Shown here: piece by piece, positions 16,956 through 24,390 of the stretch
Numbering within the stretch: position 1 is the first letter of the stretch
Layout: each line of letters begins with the position of its first letter
NCBI GenBank assembly: GCA_043772905.1
Contig: JAYVFS010000270.1
Location: 1 to 27,576 of the forward strand
Origin: JAAFJT01 sp043772905
GTDB taxonomy: Bacteria > Bacteroidota > Bacteroidia > Chitinophagales > Saprospiraceae
Direction of reading: 5' to 3'
DNA: 27,576 nt
Translations under genes and position numbers: made by a program
Notes under the pieces: generated by a model
The model's input: only the letters and a program-made list of their open reading frames with translations
The model's database searches: none
What the model was told of the DNA's origin: nothing

Positions 16956-17579
16956 TTATAGGGAAGGGGAGGTTTCAGATTGTGAAAAATCAATGTTGAG
17001 ATAGACATCATCCACGTCCAATTGAAACGGCAAACTAACCAATGATAAAACGCCATTTGACACCACTTCTTCAAATTGCCATTTGCCTTTTTCGTTCAAA
17101 ATCCATTGTTCGATTTGTTGTTTGTCTTGCGAAACCAAAATATATTCACGCAATGTGTCAATTTTTTGATACGACAAAAACTTATCACCTCTATCAAAAC
17201 CTTCTGTTGAATTGGACAATACTTCAACTATTAATATAGGATTGATGACAATATCTTTAACCTCATCTTCATAAATCGGTAAATCCTCAACGACGAAAAC
17301 ATCGGGATACAAATAGTTTTTGTAATGGAGAAAACTTTTGACTTTTATATCGGTCATAACCCGATTTTTTAACTTTTTGGCTTTAACATTCAAAAGCAAT
17401 GAGCCACATAAATTTGGAATTAGAGAGCCATGATTAGCCGTACCACCAGAAATATATATCAATTTTTGATTGAAAAACTCATACTTCCCTTCTTTTTCGC
17501 GTAAAGTTTCGCGGTCAAGTTTAAGGAACTCGGCTGCGGTCATCACATTTTTTTTAGGTGCGGCAATGGTAGCTGTCAT
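16956..17579 (-). CDS. Uma2 family (DUF820) putative nuclease-fold protein
   Basis: This 207-residue protein has the Uma2/DUF820 pattern: N-terminal MTAAEFLKL, a helix-strand region EGKYEFFNQKLIYISGG, then YPDVFVVED (about 95-103), ILIVEVLSNST (about 116-126) and DRGDKFLSYQ. The Asp, Glu and Lys in these three blocks fit a PD-(D/E)XK nuclease-like core. Uma2 proteins are abundant in cyanobacteria and some Bacteroidota, usually as scattered paralogues, and their role is unclear. No partner gene is obvious. It has no TACTGAGGGG word. Confidence 0.82.
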   Translation of the reverse strand: MTATIAAPKKNVMTAAEFLKLDRETLREKEGKYEFFNQKLIYISGGTANHGSLIPNLCGSLLLNVKAKKLKNRVMTDIKVKSFLHYKNYLYPDVFVVEDLPIYEDEVKDIVINPILIVEVLSNSTEGFDRGDKFLSYQKIDTLREYILVSQDKQQIEQWILNEKGKWQFEEVVSNGVLSLVSLPFQLDVDDVYLNIDFSQSETSPSL

Positions 17580-17633
17580 GTCTTTTAATTTTTCTGTAAA
17601 AATATTGTTTTTGAAGAGATATTGCAGAATAAC

Positions 17634-17927
17634 TTAATGAAGCTCAACTTTTTCCTTCAAACGATTTTTTTCAACCATTTTTATAATGTCTTCTTGTTGC
17701 TTTATCACGCCTTGTAAAAACAACCTAAATGTGTAAGTGGCTAAATGAACCTTCTGAACGGGCTTTTCAAGCGGTTCAACAGGAAGTATGACAACAGAGT
17801 TATATTTATCATTCACAAAACGATAATAATCACCTTCTGTATTTTTATCGTAATGTAATTTAGTCAACACTTGAATAAATTCAGCATTAGTAATTGTTGT
17901 ATCTTTATAAATATTTGAAATTGTCAT
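17634..17927 (-). CDS. Small unknown protein coupled to the DUF4365 gene
   Basis: I do not recognise this 97-residue protein. It has an N-terminal helix (NAEFIQVLTKLHY), a strand-rich centre (DYYRFVNDKYNSVVILPVEP) and a C-terminal lysine- and glutamate-rich helix (QGVIKQQEDIIKMVEKNRLKEK). The order helix, strands, helix loosely recalls HicA-like toxins or other small dsRBD-fold proteins, but the HicA active-site His is not seen, so this is only a suggestion. Its ATG begins one base after the stop codon of the DUF4365 gene, so the two are translated as a pair. A partner or antitoxin-like role is inference. Confidence 0.6.
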   Translation of the reverse strand: MTISNIYKDTTITNAEFIQVLTKLHYDKNTEGDYYRFVNDKYNSVVILPVEPLEKPVQKVHLATYTFRLFLQGVIKQQEDIIKMVEKNRLKEKVELH

Positions 17928-17928
17928 G

Positions 17929-18408
17929 TTATTCGATTTTATTAAGTTTATTTAGTTCACGAATTTGCTTTAAAGATAACACGTTAAAAACGGACTCTGA
18001 TGGGATATAAATTCTTACAAATTTACGGACATTTTTTAATAAAATCCTATTTTCTCTAAAATAGGCTTGTAAATCAATATGATATGCCAATTCTCTTTGA
18101 GCATCATACAGGATAAGCAATACGATGTAAAGATTTGTTAACCACAATTCTAAATCTCGTTTAGACAAATCAAAGACAAAAGCCTTTTTATATTTTGAAA
18201 ATTGGATATTGTCTGTTGATTTCAGTTGAAAGAGAATATTCTTATTTTCAGCTTCCCCATTTTCATTGAAAGTATTTATTGTACCATCATAACCATAGTC
18301 ATTCTGGAAATGTCTTTGCAGAACAAAGCCCGAAAGTAGGATGTGCCTTTCAATGTGATTGAAGCCTAAATCTTCGATAATATGCTCCCTTGTTCTCAAT
18401 TTTCTCAT
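17929..18408 (-). CDS. DUF4365 domain protein
   Basis: This 159-residue protein matches DUF4365: RTREHIIEDLGFNHIERHIL at the start, NDYGYDGTI (Asp 41), then NILFQLKST (Gln 61, Lys 63), and LWLTNLYIVLLILYDAQRELAYHIDLQAY. The Asp and Q-x-K arrangement resembles a PD-(D/E)XK nuclease core, but activity is unproven. I prefer the ATG at 18408 (MRKLRTREH) over the in-frame ATG at 18444, whose 12 extra residues are not family-like. Codon use is strongly AT-biased and no TACTGAGGGG word is present, which fits acquired DNA. It is followed immediately by a small unknown ORF. DUF4365 genes are often found in variable genome regions. Confidence 0.78.
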   Translation of the reverse strand: MRKLRTREHIIEDLGFNHIERHILLSGFVLQRHFQNDYGYDGTINTFNENGEAENKNILFQLKSTDNIQFSKYKKAFVFDLSKRDLELWLTNLYIVLLILYDAQRELAYHIDLQAYFRENRILLKNVRKFVRIYIPSESVFNVLSLKQIRELNKLNKIE

Positions 18409-18620
18409 TTTGATGGATTTTGGTTTCGTTAAAATAAAACACAAATTTTAACTTTTAAAACCAAACAAGCAAGTAATTAAAAACATAAAGTTTTTAAAAA
18501 TAACAATAATCAAGCAATTATTTTATTTATAGAAATCGCCTTGTTTTCTCCAATTTCTTTAAAAAAATCCTCTTTTTTGCAAAAAATTAATAACTATTTA
18601 ATCAAAATAAACTTAAATCA

Positions 18621-19610
18621 ATGGAATACAGACGTTTAGGAAAAACAGGATTACAAGTCAGTGCCTTATCACTTGGCTCTTGGTTGACTTTTGGCAACCA
18701 AATCACAGATGATGTTGCCGAAGAATTGATGAAAATCAGCTACGAAGCAGGCGTTAACTTTTTCGATAATGCGGAAGGTTATGCCTGTGGGCAATCTGAA
18801 ATCGTGATGGGTAAGGCTTTGAAAAACTTGGGTTGGGACAGAACAACTTACATCGTTTCGTCAAAAGTGTTTTTTGGCAGCCGCCAAAAACCAATGCCCA
18901 ATCAAACAGGTTTGAGCCGTAAACACATCGTTGAGGCATGCCACGAAGCTATGTCGCGCTTGCAAACGGACTATCTCGACCTCTATTTTTGTCACCGTCC
19001 CGACCTCTCAGTACCGATTGAAGAAATCGTGCGGACGATGAATACGCTCATTGTTCAAGGCAAAATTTTGTATTGGGGGACTTCTGAATGGTCGGCTGTG
19101 CAAATCATGGAAGCCAATGCCATTGCCCGTGATTTGAACCTCGAAGGTCCAAAAATGGAGCAACCACAGTATAATATGTTCTGGCGTGAAAAAGTGGAGA
19201 AGGATTACCTTCATATTTATCCAAATGCAGGTTTAGGTACAACCGTTTGGTCACCTTTGGCGGGTGGTACATTGACGGAAAAATATGCCGATGGCATTCC
19301 TGCGGGTACGCGCATGACGGACGAAAAAGGAATAGAGCATGTCAAAAAACACAACTTGACAACTGAAAGGTTAGAGAAAATCACTGCTTTGAGTGAATAT
19401 GCTAAGGAATTGGGAACGACATTGGCAAAATTAGCCATTGCTTGGTGTGTCCAAAATCCGAATGTTTCGACCGTGATTTTGGGCGCATCGAAGCCAGCAC
19501 AATTGCGTGAAACATTGTCTTCGCTCGATGTTTTGCCGCTTTTGACCCCCTCAGTAAATGAGCGTTTGGAAGCCATTTTGCAGAACAAACCAGAGATGAT
19601 TACGCTTTAG
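18621..19610 (+). CDS. Aldo/keto reductase (Kv-beta-like, AKR6 type)
   Basis: This 329-residue NADPH-dependent oxidoreductase has the AKR catalytic tetrad Asp 49 and Tyr 54 (FFDNAEGY), Lys 82 (VSSK) and His 125 (YFCHRPD). The C-terminal cofactor-binding stretch is STVILGASKPAQLRETLSSL. YNMFWREKVEKDYLHIYPNA and the N-terminal MEYRRLGKTGLQVS resemble the Kv-beta subunit-like group. The substrate is unknown, probably small aldehydes or ketones, in the cytoplasm. The 212-bp gap upstream to the divergent DUF4365 gene is very AT-rich and shows no clear TAnnTTTG box. One antisense copy of the TACTGAGGGG word (19547) encodes TPSV near the C-terminus. Confidence 0.88.
   Translation: MEYRRLGKTGLQVSALSLGSWLTFGNQITDDVAEELMKISYEAGVNFFDNAEGYACGQSEIVMGKALKNLGWDRTTYIVSSKVFFGSRQKPMPNQTGLSRKHIVEACHEAMSRLQTDYLDLYFCHRPDLSVPIEEIVRTMNTLIVQGKILYWGTSEWSAVQIMEANAIARDLNLEGPKMEQPQYNMFWREKVEKDYLHIYPNAGLGTTVWSPLAGGTLTEKYADGIPAGTRMTDEKGIEHVKKHNLTTERLEKITALSEYAKELGTTLAKLAIAWCVQNPNVSTVILGASKPAQLRETLSSLDVLPLLTPSVNERLEAILQNKPEMITL
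19547..19556 (-). repeat. TACTGAGGGG word, copy 14
   Basis: Exact word with 5 G, antisense in the aldo/keto reductase gene, read as Pro-Ser-Val (LTPSVNE). Confidence 0.9.
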
Positions 19611-19628
19611 TAATGGTGAATGGTGGAT

Positions 19629-19663
19629 TTTTGTAAATAATTGATTGTCAATTATTTACAAAA
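19629..19663. terminator. 16-bp perfect hairpin after the aldo/keto reductase gene
   Basis: Arms 19629-19644 and 19648-19663 are perfect with a 3-nt loop and lie 18 nt past the stop codon. An ATG at 19641 falls inside this hairpin, an argument against that start for the downstream methyltransferase. Confidence 0.75.
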
Positions 19664-19697
19664 TATAAAAAATGTTTTTATCCTTATTTTTCTGAAA

Positions 19698-20222
19698 ATG
19701 CCTGACTCTAAAATGCGCCCTTTGACATATATGGATTATAAACCAACGGCCAGAAAACTGCCTGTTTGGGTATTGCTCGACAATGTCGAGACACCGCGCA
19801 ATGTCGGCATTGTATTTCGAATAGCGGATACCTTGGGCATTGAAGGTTTGGTGCTGTGTGGCAAAGCACCAGCACCAAACCATAAATTGTTGAGCAGAAC
19901 AGCTAAAGGGGCAGAACGGCATGTACCATCTACCTATTTTGAGGATACTTTAACAGCCATCGCTGATTTTCACAACAAAGGTTACACCATCGTTGCACTC
20001 GAAATTACGGATCAAAGTGTGGATGTGAAAACGGCTGATTTTAAGAAAATGGACAAAATACTCTTGATTGCAGGGTCTGAAAGTGCAGGTATTTCGCAAG
20101 AGGTTTTAGATGCTGTTGACTTGGCCGTTCATATTCCGACAGCTGGTTTTTGCCTGTCTATGAATGTGTCCGTTTCGATTGCGATTGCTGTTTATGAAAT
20201 TACGAGACAGTTGGATAGATGA
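19698..20222 (+). CDS. SpoU/TrmH-family RNA 2'-O-methyltransferase
   Basis: This 174-residue SPOUT-class methyltransferase shows the three SpoU motifs: LLDNVETPRNVGIVFRIAD (motif 1, about 23-41), ILLIAGSESAGIS (motif 2) and CLSMNVSVSIAIAVYEI (motif 3, knot region). It should transfer a methyl group from SAM to a ribose 2'-OH in tRNA or rRNA; the exact target is not evident. I place the start at 19698 (MPDSKMRPLTYMDY). The in-frame ATG at 19641 lies within the preceding terminator hairpin and adds a hydrophobic non-family stretch. A start at 19713 is also possible. Confidence 0.85.
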   Translation: MPDSKMRPLTYMDYKPTARKLPVWVLLDNVETPRNVGIVFRIADTLGIEGLVLCGKAPAPNHKLLSRTAKGAERHVPSTYFEDTLTAIADFHNKGYTIVALEITDQSVDVKTADFKKMDKILLIAGSESAGISQEVLDAVDLAVHIPTAGFCLSMNVSVSIAIAVYEITRQLDR

Positions 20223-20237
20223 TAGTGAATCGTTGAT

Positions 20238-20294
20238 AGTGTAAAATAAAATGCCGTATTTGATGTATTCATATACGGCATTTTATTTTACACT
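20238..20294. terminator. Bidirectional 22-bp terminator between convergent genes
   Basis: Arms 20238-20259 and 20273-20294 are perfect complements with a 13-nt loop. A/T-rich flanks give T-runs on both strands. It separates the methyltransferase gene (+) from the coiled-coil membrane protein gene (-). Confidence 0.85.
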
Positions 20295-20305
20295 CTCAAC
20301 TTCAG

Positions 20306-21076
20306 TTACAACATTCTCTTTGATGAAAAATAGCCAAAAACCCATTGTTCATTATCGCTGATTTTATAGAAAAAATCTTCAATAGTCACTTTTTTGCCAT
20401 CTTTTACATAGGTTCTACGCATTTTAGTTGGACTTTGCGCTCTGATGCGGTATTTATCACCTGGATTAGACCATGCTAAAACCCTTGCTTTTTGAGAATA
20501 GCCGTCCATAACACGCACCATACCATCTTTTTCTAAGGGGTTTTCTATTAACAAATAACCTTCTTCAAGGGCTAGATTTGTTGGGGCATTTGCTGCACCT
20601 GTTTGTGCAGTTGCAGGATTTACCCCCTCAGTATTGGCCGTATTCGCACCTTCAGTTGGCGCGATGTTGGCATTTATTGTGTTTGCAGATTGACTCGATT
20701 GCCATTTGAAAGCGGCTATGGTAAGAATAACCAAAATCGGTGCAATGATGTATGCCCAATTAATTTTTTTGTATAAAGGTTTTCTTGGAAACGGATCTAT
20801 TGCTAAGGAAGAAGTGAAAGCACGGTCACTTTCTGGAAGAGTTAATTGGATTTCAAGTTCTCTCAGTTTCTGTTCTAAAATAACTAAGTCTTGTTGGAGG
20901 CGATTATTGTCAGATTTTAGCATTTCCGAATTTTTATTCAATCGGATTTCACGGGTTCTAATTTTGCGCAATTCTGATTGTAATTCGCTGGTAATACGTC
21001 TCTGCTTATTTATTTCATCAAGTAAGGAGTTTAGTGCCACTTCTGGCTCATTGTGAATGTCAATTTCTTGTTTCAT
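20306..21076 (-). CDS. Hypothetical coiled-coil, single-pass membrane protein
   Basis: I do not recognise a family for this 256-residue protein. Residues about 15-80 form a charged coiled coil (INKQRRITSELQSELRKIR to LEQKLRELEIQL). A single transmembrane segment WAYIIAPILVILTIAAF follows at about 108-124, with basic residues before it, which suggests the coiled coil is cytoplasmic. An Ala, Asn and Thr-rich linker (about 130-170) leads to a C-terminal periplasmic domain of about 85 residues (GYLLIENPLEKDGMVRV to WVFGYFSSKRML) that may be SH3-like. The exact TACTGAGGGG word at 20624 encodes TEG in the flexible linker. A possible -7 box lies at 21139-21146. Confidence 0.75.
   Translation of the reverse strand: MKQEIDIHNEPEVALNSLLDEINKQRRITSELQSELRKIRTREIRLNKNSEMLKSDNNRLQQDLVILEQKLRELEIQLTLPESDRAFTSSLAIDPFPRKPLYKKINWAYIIAPILVILTIAAFKWQSSQSANTINANIAPTEGANTANTEGVNPATAQTGAANAPTNLALEEGYLLIENPLEKDGMVRVMDGYSQKARVLAWSNPGDKYRIRAQSPTKMRRTYVKDGKKVTIEDFFYKISDNEQWVFGYFSSKRML
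20624..20633 (-). repeat. TACTGAGGGG word, copy 15
   Basis: Exact word with 5 G, sense in the coiled-coil membrane protein gene, read as Thr-Glu-Gly (NTEGVNP) in a low-complexity linker. Confidence 0.9.
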
Positions 21077-21138
21077 TTTTGTAAAATTTTTAGCTATGCG
21101 TCTGTTCTTTCGTTAGTAAAAATTGTGATTCAAAGAAA

Positions 21139-21146
21139 CAAAATTA
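21139..21146 (-). promoter_or_regulatory. Candidate -7 box (TAATTTTG) for the coiled-coil protein gene
   Basis: The minus strand reads TAATTTTG, matching TAnnTTTG, about 62 nt upstream of the ATG at 21076. No clear -33 element. Confidence 0.35.
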
Positions 21147-21255
21147 AAACGGATTATTTGAAAAACATAATACTCACATAGTTTTTTTTATTTTGCTTAG
21201 CAGTTCAATAAAAAATATTTGTAAAGCGTTGTGACTCAATGCGTTTAATAAACTC

Positions 21256-21546
21256 TCAATTAATGATGACTTCTTGTAAAAAATCTTCGCCAATTTCAGT
21301 ATTTAGCATCAAACGTATCTTTTCACGTCCAAAGTGCAATTCAGAGCGTAAGGAAGCAGATTCAATTGTGACGTATAAAACCTTGTCGCGCAAGCGTAAT
21401 TCGCGGGTATAAGTGGCAATGGTTTTACCCATCTTTTCTTCCCATAGACTTTCAATTTTTGTTTTATTCAAATTGTCACCCAATTTGAACGCTCTGACCA
21501 TTTGTTTCAGCACATCTGCCAAAGGCTCGTCATTTGTCTTTCTCAT
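21256..21546 (-). CDS. DUF721 (DciA-like) protein
   Basis: This 96-residue protein matches DUF721: N-terminal helix EPLADVLKQMVRAFKLGDNL, the central IESLWEEKMGKTIATYTRELRLRDKVLYVTI, and SASLRSELHFGREKIRLML. DciA members are ancestral bacterial replicative-helicase operators that help load DnaB. The Bacteroidota proteins are short, with only the KH-like DUF721 domain, so the loader role here is inferred from the family. It is usually monocistronic or near recF; no recF is present here. A candidate -7 box lies at 21630-21637. Confidence 0.82.
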   Translation of the reverse strand: MRKTNDEPLADVLKQMVRAFKLGDNLNKTKIESLWEEKMGKTIATYTRELRLRDKVLYVTIESASLRSELHFGREKIRLMLNTEIGEDFLQEVIIN

Positions 21547-21629
21547 GCTTTTATTATTTTTTCAATACCAAAGGCATTGTTACTACGATATCGTTTTTTG
21601 TACTCATTTTAAGCAAACCGAATAGGACA

Positions 21630-21637
21630 CAAAGGTA
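21630..21637 (-). promoter_or_regulatory. Candidate -7 box (TACCTTTG) for the DUF721 gene
   Basis: The minus strand reads TACCTTTG, matching TAnnTTTG, about 84 nt upstream of the ATG at 21546. Confidence 0.4.
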
Positions 21638-21677
21638 TGAAAAATGCACCACCTCGTTTTGATATTTAAATCGTAGA

Positions 21678-21748
21678 TAAGTAGGGGAACGTAAATAATC
21701 ACTCAAACTTTACAAAAGTTTGAGTGATTATTTACGTTCCCCTACTTA
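21678..21748. terminator. 33-bp perfect inverted repeat after the sugar-isomerase-like gene
   Basis: Arms 21678-21710 and 21716-21748 are exact reverse complements with a 5-nt loop. It lies past the stop codon (21802) of the minus-strand isomerase-like gene and upstream of the DUF721 promoter. It is likely a terminator, of the same exceptional length as the one at 5919-5992 but with unrelated sequence. Confidence 0.75.
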
Positions 21749-21801
21749 ATTCATTCTTTCCTAAGTAATGAACAAATAACAACATGGATATTTACTCGTT
21801 A

Positions 21802-22689
21802 CTAAACCAGTTTTTTAAAATTTTCGAGACAACTCTTCGCATCTGCCAAAGGCGAAACAACATAGTCTTCAATTTCTACTATAAGCATTTTCAAGCCTGC
21901 CAATTTTTTATTTGCCATAATGCCTTTGAAATCAACATCTCCTTGTCCAATGATGCAGGATGTGTGTTTTTTATCACTTGTGCCCCGTTTATTACCGTCT
22001 TTCATGTGGCTCAATTCAAACCGTTTAGGATATTTTTTGAACCATTCCACTGGATTTTCATTCGCATAAACCACCCAACCCATATCCATTTCGATGGTCA
22101 GATTTTCAGGTTCGACATTTTTGAGCATGACATCAAACATTGTCTCGCTGCCCAATTTGTTAAATTCAAACTCATGGTTGTGGTAGCCTAATTTCAAACC
22201 ATTCTTTTTGAACAATTCGCCCGTTTTGTTCATCACATCGCATAGATTTTTAAAGGCATCTATGTCTTTCATGTCTTCTTTGACTATTGATGAACTGACA
22301 AAATACTTTTGCCCAACAGCAACGGCATCGTCAACAGTTCGCTTAAAATCGTCTGTAAAATCGCCTTTTGTCTTATCATAATCACTTGATTTTAAGACAA
22401 AATGGGCGGAAGGCATTGTTAATCCCGATTCAGCAAGCCACATTTTCATTTGTTTTAAGTCATGCGCACCTTGCCATTTACGGTTGTTGTAACCGTATCC
22501 TTCGACATAGTCGTAGCCCATTTTCGCCAATTCCTTGAACGTACTGAGGGGGTCTTTTTTCATGTCGTCACGAACGCTGTACAACTGAATGCCGAAGCGG
22601 TGGCGTTTTTCAAAATCAAGAAAAGGCGTTGCGAGAACGCCACTGGCTACTGCTAAGCTTGCGTTTTTTATGAAATGTCTTCTTTCCAT
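21802..22689 (-). CDS. Sugar phosphate isomerase/epimerase-like protein with export signal
   Basis: This 295-residue protein has a twin-arginine-like N-terminus (MERRHFIKNASLAVASGVLA), then a xylose isomerase-like TIM barrel: RFGIQLYSVRDDMKKDPLST, MGYDYVEGYGY, KLGYHNHEFEFNKLG (metal and substrate residues His and Glu), LTIEMDMGWVVYA, FELSHMKDGNK, and a final MLIVEIEDYV. Such AP-endonuclease-2-fold proteins are common in Bacteroidota sugar catabolism, and the natural substrate cannot be told. The Tat-like signal suggests periplasmic action. The antisense TACTGAGGGG word at 22542 encodes DPLST near residue 50. Confidence 0.85.
   Translation of the reverse strand: MERRHFIKNASLAVASGVLATPFLDFEKRHRFGIQLYSVRDDMKKDPLSTFKELAKMGYDYVEGYGYNNRKWQGAHDLKQMKMWLAESGLTMPSAHFVLKSSDYDKTKGDFTDDFKRTVDDAVAVGQKYFVSSSIVKEDMKDIDAFKNLCDVMNKTGELFKKNGLKLGYHNHEFEFNKLGSETMFDVMLKNVEPENLTIEMDMGWVVYANENPVEWFKKYPKRFELSHMKDGNKRGTSDKKHTSCIIGQGDVDFKGIMANKKLAGLKMLIVEIEDYVVSPLADAKSCLENFKKLV
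22542..22551 (+). repeat. TACTGAGGGG word, copy 16
   Basis: Exact word with 5 G, antisense in the isomerase-like gene, read as Pro-Leu-Ser (DPLSTF). It is the only copy preceded by G rather than A or T. Confidence 0.9.
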
Positions 22690-22736
22690 TTTTATTGATA
22701 TTTTGATTTATTAAAAACTAAAATTAGCAAATAAAT

Positions 22737-24221
22737 TTAGTCTGGGTCATTACTTGTTCCCAAATGCTGTTTTTGGGCATAAAAAACGGGGATGCCTAAA
22801 AGAACGATGCCTAACCCCACCCAACTTGGTTTTACTGATAAACCAAACAACGAAATAGGTGTTTCAAAAATCAATAGATTCAAACAAATCGTTGTAGCGA
22901 TAATGATGTATAAGGCTGGAATGATGGGATAACCGAATGCGCGATAAGGACGTTCAGCATTAGGCATTTTTTTTCTCAGTATAAAAATACCACCAATTGT
23001 TAGGACATAAAAAAGCAATGTGGCGAAGGTAACATACTTCAATAAATCAGAATATTTGCCCGAAACACAAAGCAAACAAGCCCAAATACATTGCACAATT
23101 AAGGCATAAGCGGGAACACCTTTACTGTTTAAATCCGATGCTTTTTTGAAAAACAAATCGTCTTTTGCCATCGCATAATAAATCCGTGAGCCCGACAAAA
23201 CAATGCCATTATTGCACCCAAACGTAGAAATCATAATGAAAACTGCCATTATCACTGCACCGATATTGCCAAATATCATTTCAGCGGCAGCCGTTCCTAC
23301 GCGTTCATTTGCGGCAAAAGCAATGCCACGAGAGAAAGCATCAACACCGTCAGGTGTACCAACGGCGGGTAGAAGCATCAAATAACTGAGGTTTGCCAAC
23401 CAGTATAAAATGCTCACGAGCAGCGTACCGAGGAACAAACTCAAAGGAATATTACGCTCTGGATTTTTAATTTCTCCTGCCGTATAAGTAATCGTATTCC
23501 AAGCGGACGAGCTGAAAATTGGGCCAATCATCGCTAAGCCCAAAGCGGATAAAATAAGCGGCAAATTACTGAGGGGGGTATTTGAAACCAAATTATTTGA
23601 AGTCGTTACTTTAAAAGGTTGGCTTAAAGTATCTAAATTTATTTTCCAAGCCTCGCTCCCATAACCGACGATTATACCAAGTAAAATGAGTCCAAGTAAA
23701 GCACCGATTTTAGTGACTGTGAAAATATTTTGCACCCATTTACCCAATTGTATGCCTTGAATATTGATATAAGTGAGTAAAACAATGACACATAGAGCCA
23801 AAACTTGGGTCATTGTAAAAGTATATTCACCCATTTTGAGCAGCACATTTTGCTCATTGAATATGGGAAATAGGACGGCTGCAAATTTGGCAAAAGCAAT
23901 AGCCACGGCTGCAATTAAGCCCGTTTCGATGACCAAAAACGTTGTCCAACCAAACAAAAAGCCAGTGAGAGAGCCATAAGCCTCACGTAAATACACGTAT
24001 TGACCGCCTGCTTTGGGCATCATACCCGCTAATTCCCCATAGCTTAAAGCGGCGATAATGGTCAAAATACCTGTTAAAACCCACGTTAACATAATAAATG
24101 TAGGTGAACCGACCTGTTTGGCGACGCTGGCGGTTACAATGAAAATGCCACTGCCAATCATCGAACCCATGACAATCATGGTGGAGTCGAAAAGGTTGAG
24201 GCTGCGTTTAAGTTCAGACAT
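22737..24221 (-). CDS. APC-superfamily amino acid permease
   Basis: This 494-residue integral membrane protein has about 12 hydrophobic segments. The first contains the APC hallmark MIGSGIFIV (about 20-28), followed by YGELAGMMPKAGGQYVYLREAYG (about 61-83). It likely imports or exchanges amino acids across the inner membrane, similar to LAT-type exchangers; specificity is unknown. The 47-bp gap to the isomerase-like gene downstream could allow co-transcription. One antisense TACTGAGGGG word (23567) encodes NTPLSNL in a loop. Confidence 0.88.
   Translation of the reverse strand: MSELKRSLNLFDSTMIVMGSMIGSGIFIVTASVAKQVGSPTFIMLTWVLTGILTIIAALSYGELAGMMPKAGGQYVYLREAYGSLTGFLFGWTTFLVIETGLIAAVAIAFAKFAAVLFPIFNEQNVLLKMGEYTFTMTQVLALCVIVLLTYINIQGIQLGKWVQNIFTVTKIGALLGLILLGIIVGYGSEAWKINLDTLSQPFKVTTSNNLVSNTPLSNLPLILSALGLAMIGPIFSSSAWNTITYTAGEIKNPERNIPLSLFLGTLLVSILYWLANLSYLMLLPAVGTPDGVDAFSRGIAFAANERVGTAAAEMIFGNIGAVIMAVFIMISTFGCNNGIVLSGSRIYYAMAKDDLFFKKASDLNSKGVPAYALIVQCIWACLLCVSGKYSDLLKYVTFATLLFYVLTIGGIFILRKKMPNAERPYRAFGYPIIPALYIIIATTICLNLLIFETPISLFGLSVKPSWVGLGIVLLGIPVFYAQKQHLGTSNDPD
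23567..23576 (+). repeat. TACTGAGGGG word, copy 17
   Basis: Exact word with 6 G, antisense in the permease gene, read as Pro-Leu-Ser (TPLSNL). Confidence 0.9.
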
Positions 24222-24222
24222 T

Positions 24223-24270
24223 GGTTAATCGTTATTCGTTAAATCGTTATTGGTTAATCGTTATTGGTTA
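24223..24270. repeat. Short degenerate tandem repeat upstream of the permease gene
   Basis: The unit ATCGTTATTSGTTA is repeated about three times, immediately upstream of the permease ATG. The same TTATTGGTTA vocabulary occurs in the palindrome at 20-90. Function unknown. Confidence 0.55.
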
Positions 24271-24339
24271 TTGTTTTGTTTGATGGGTTGTAAAAGTTTG
24301 AGTTTTTAGAATTCGTGATAAAAGTATGTTTTTTCGGTA

Positions 24340-24347
24340 TAAATTTG
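24340..24347 (+). promoter_or_regulatory. Candidate -7 box (TAAATTTG) for fmt
   Basis: TAAATTTG matches TAnnTTTG. Transcription would begin near 24353, so the TACTGAGGGG copy at 24355 would lie at the very 5' end of the fmt leader. Confidence 0.45.
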
Positions 24348-24354
24348 TGCTTTT

Positions 24355-24364
24355 TACTGAGGGG
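24355..24364 (+). repeat. TACTGAGGGG word, copy 18 (fmt leader)
   Basis: Exact word with 4 G in the intergenic region, 26 nt before the fmt ATG. It is one of two non-coding copies. Confidence 0.9.
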
Positions 24365-24390
24365 ATGAAATTCTTCTTAAAATTAAAAAT

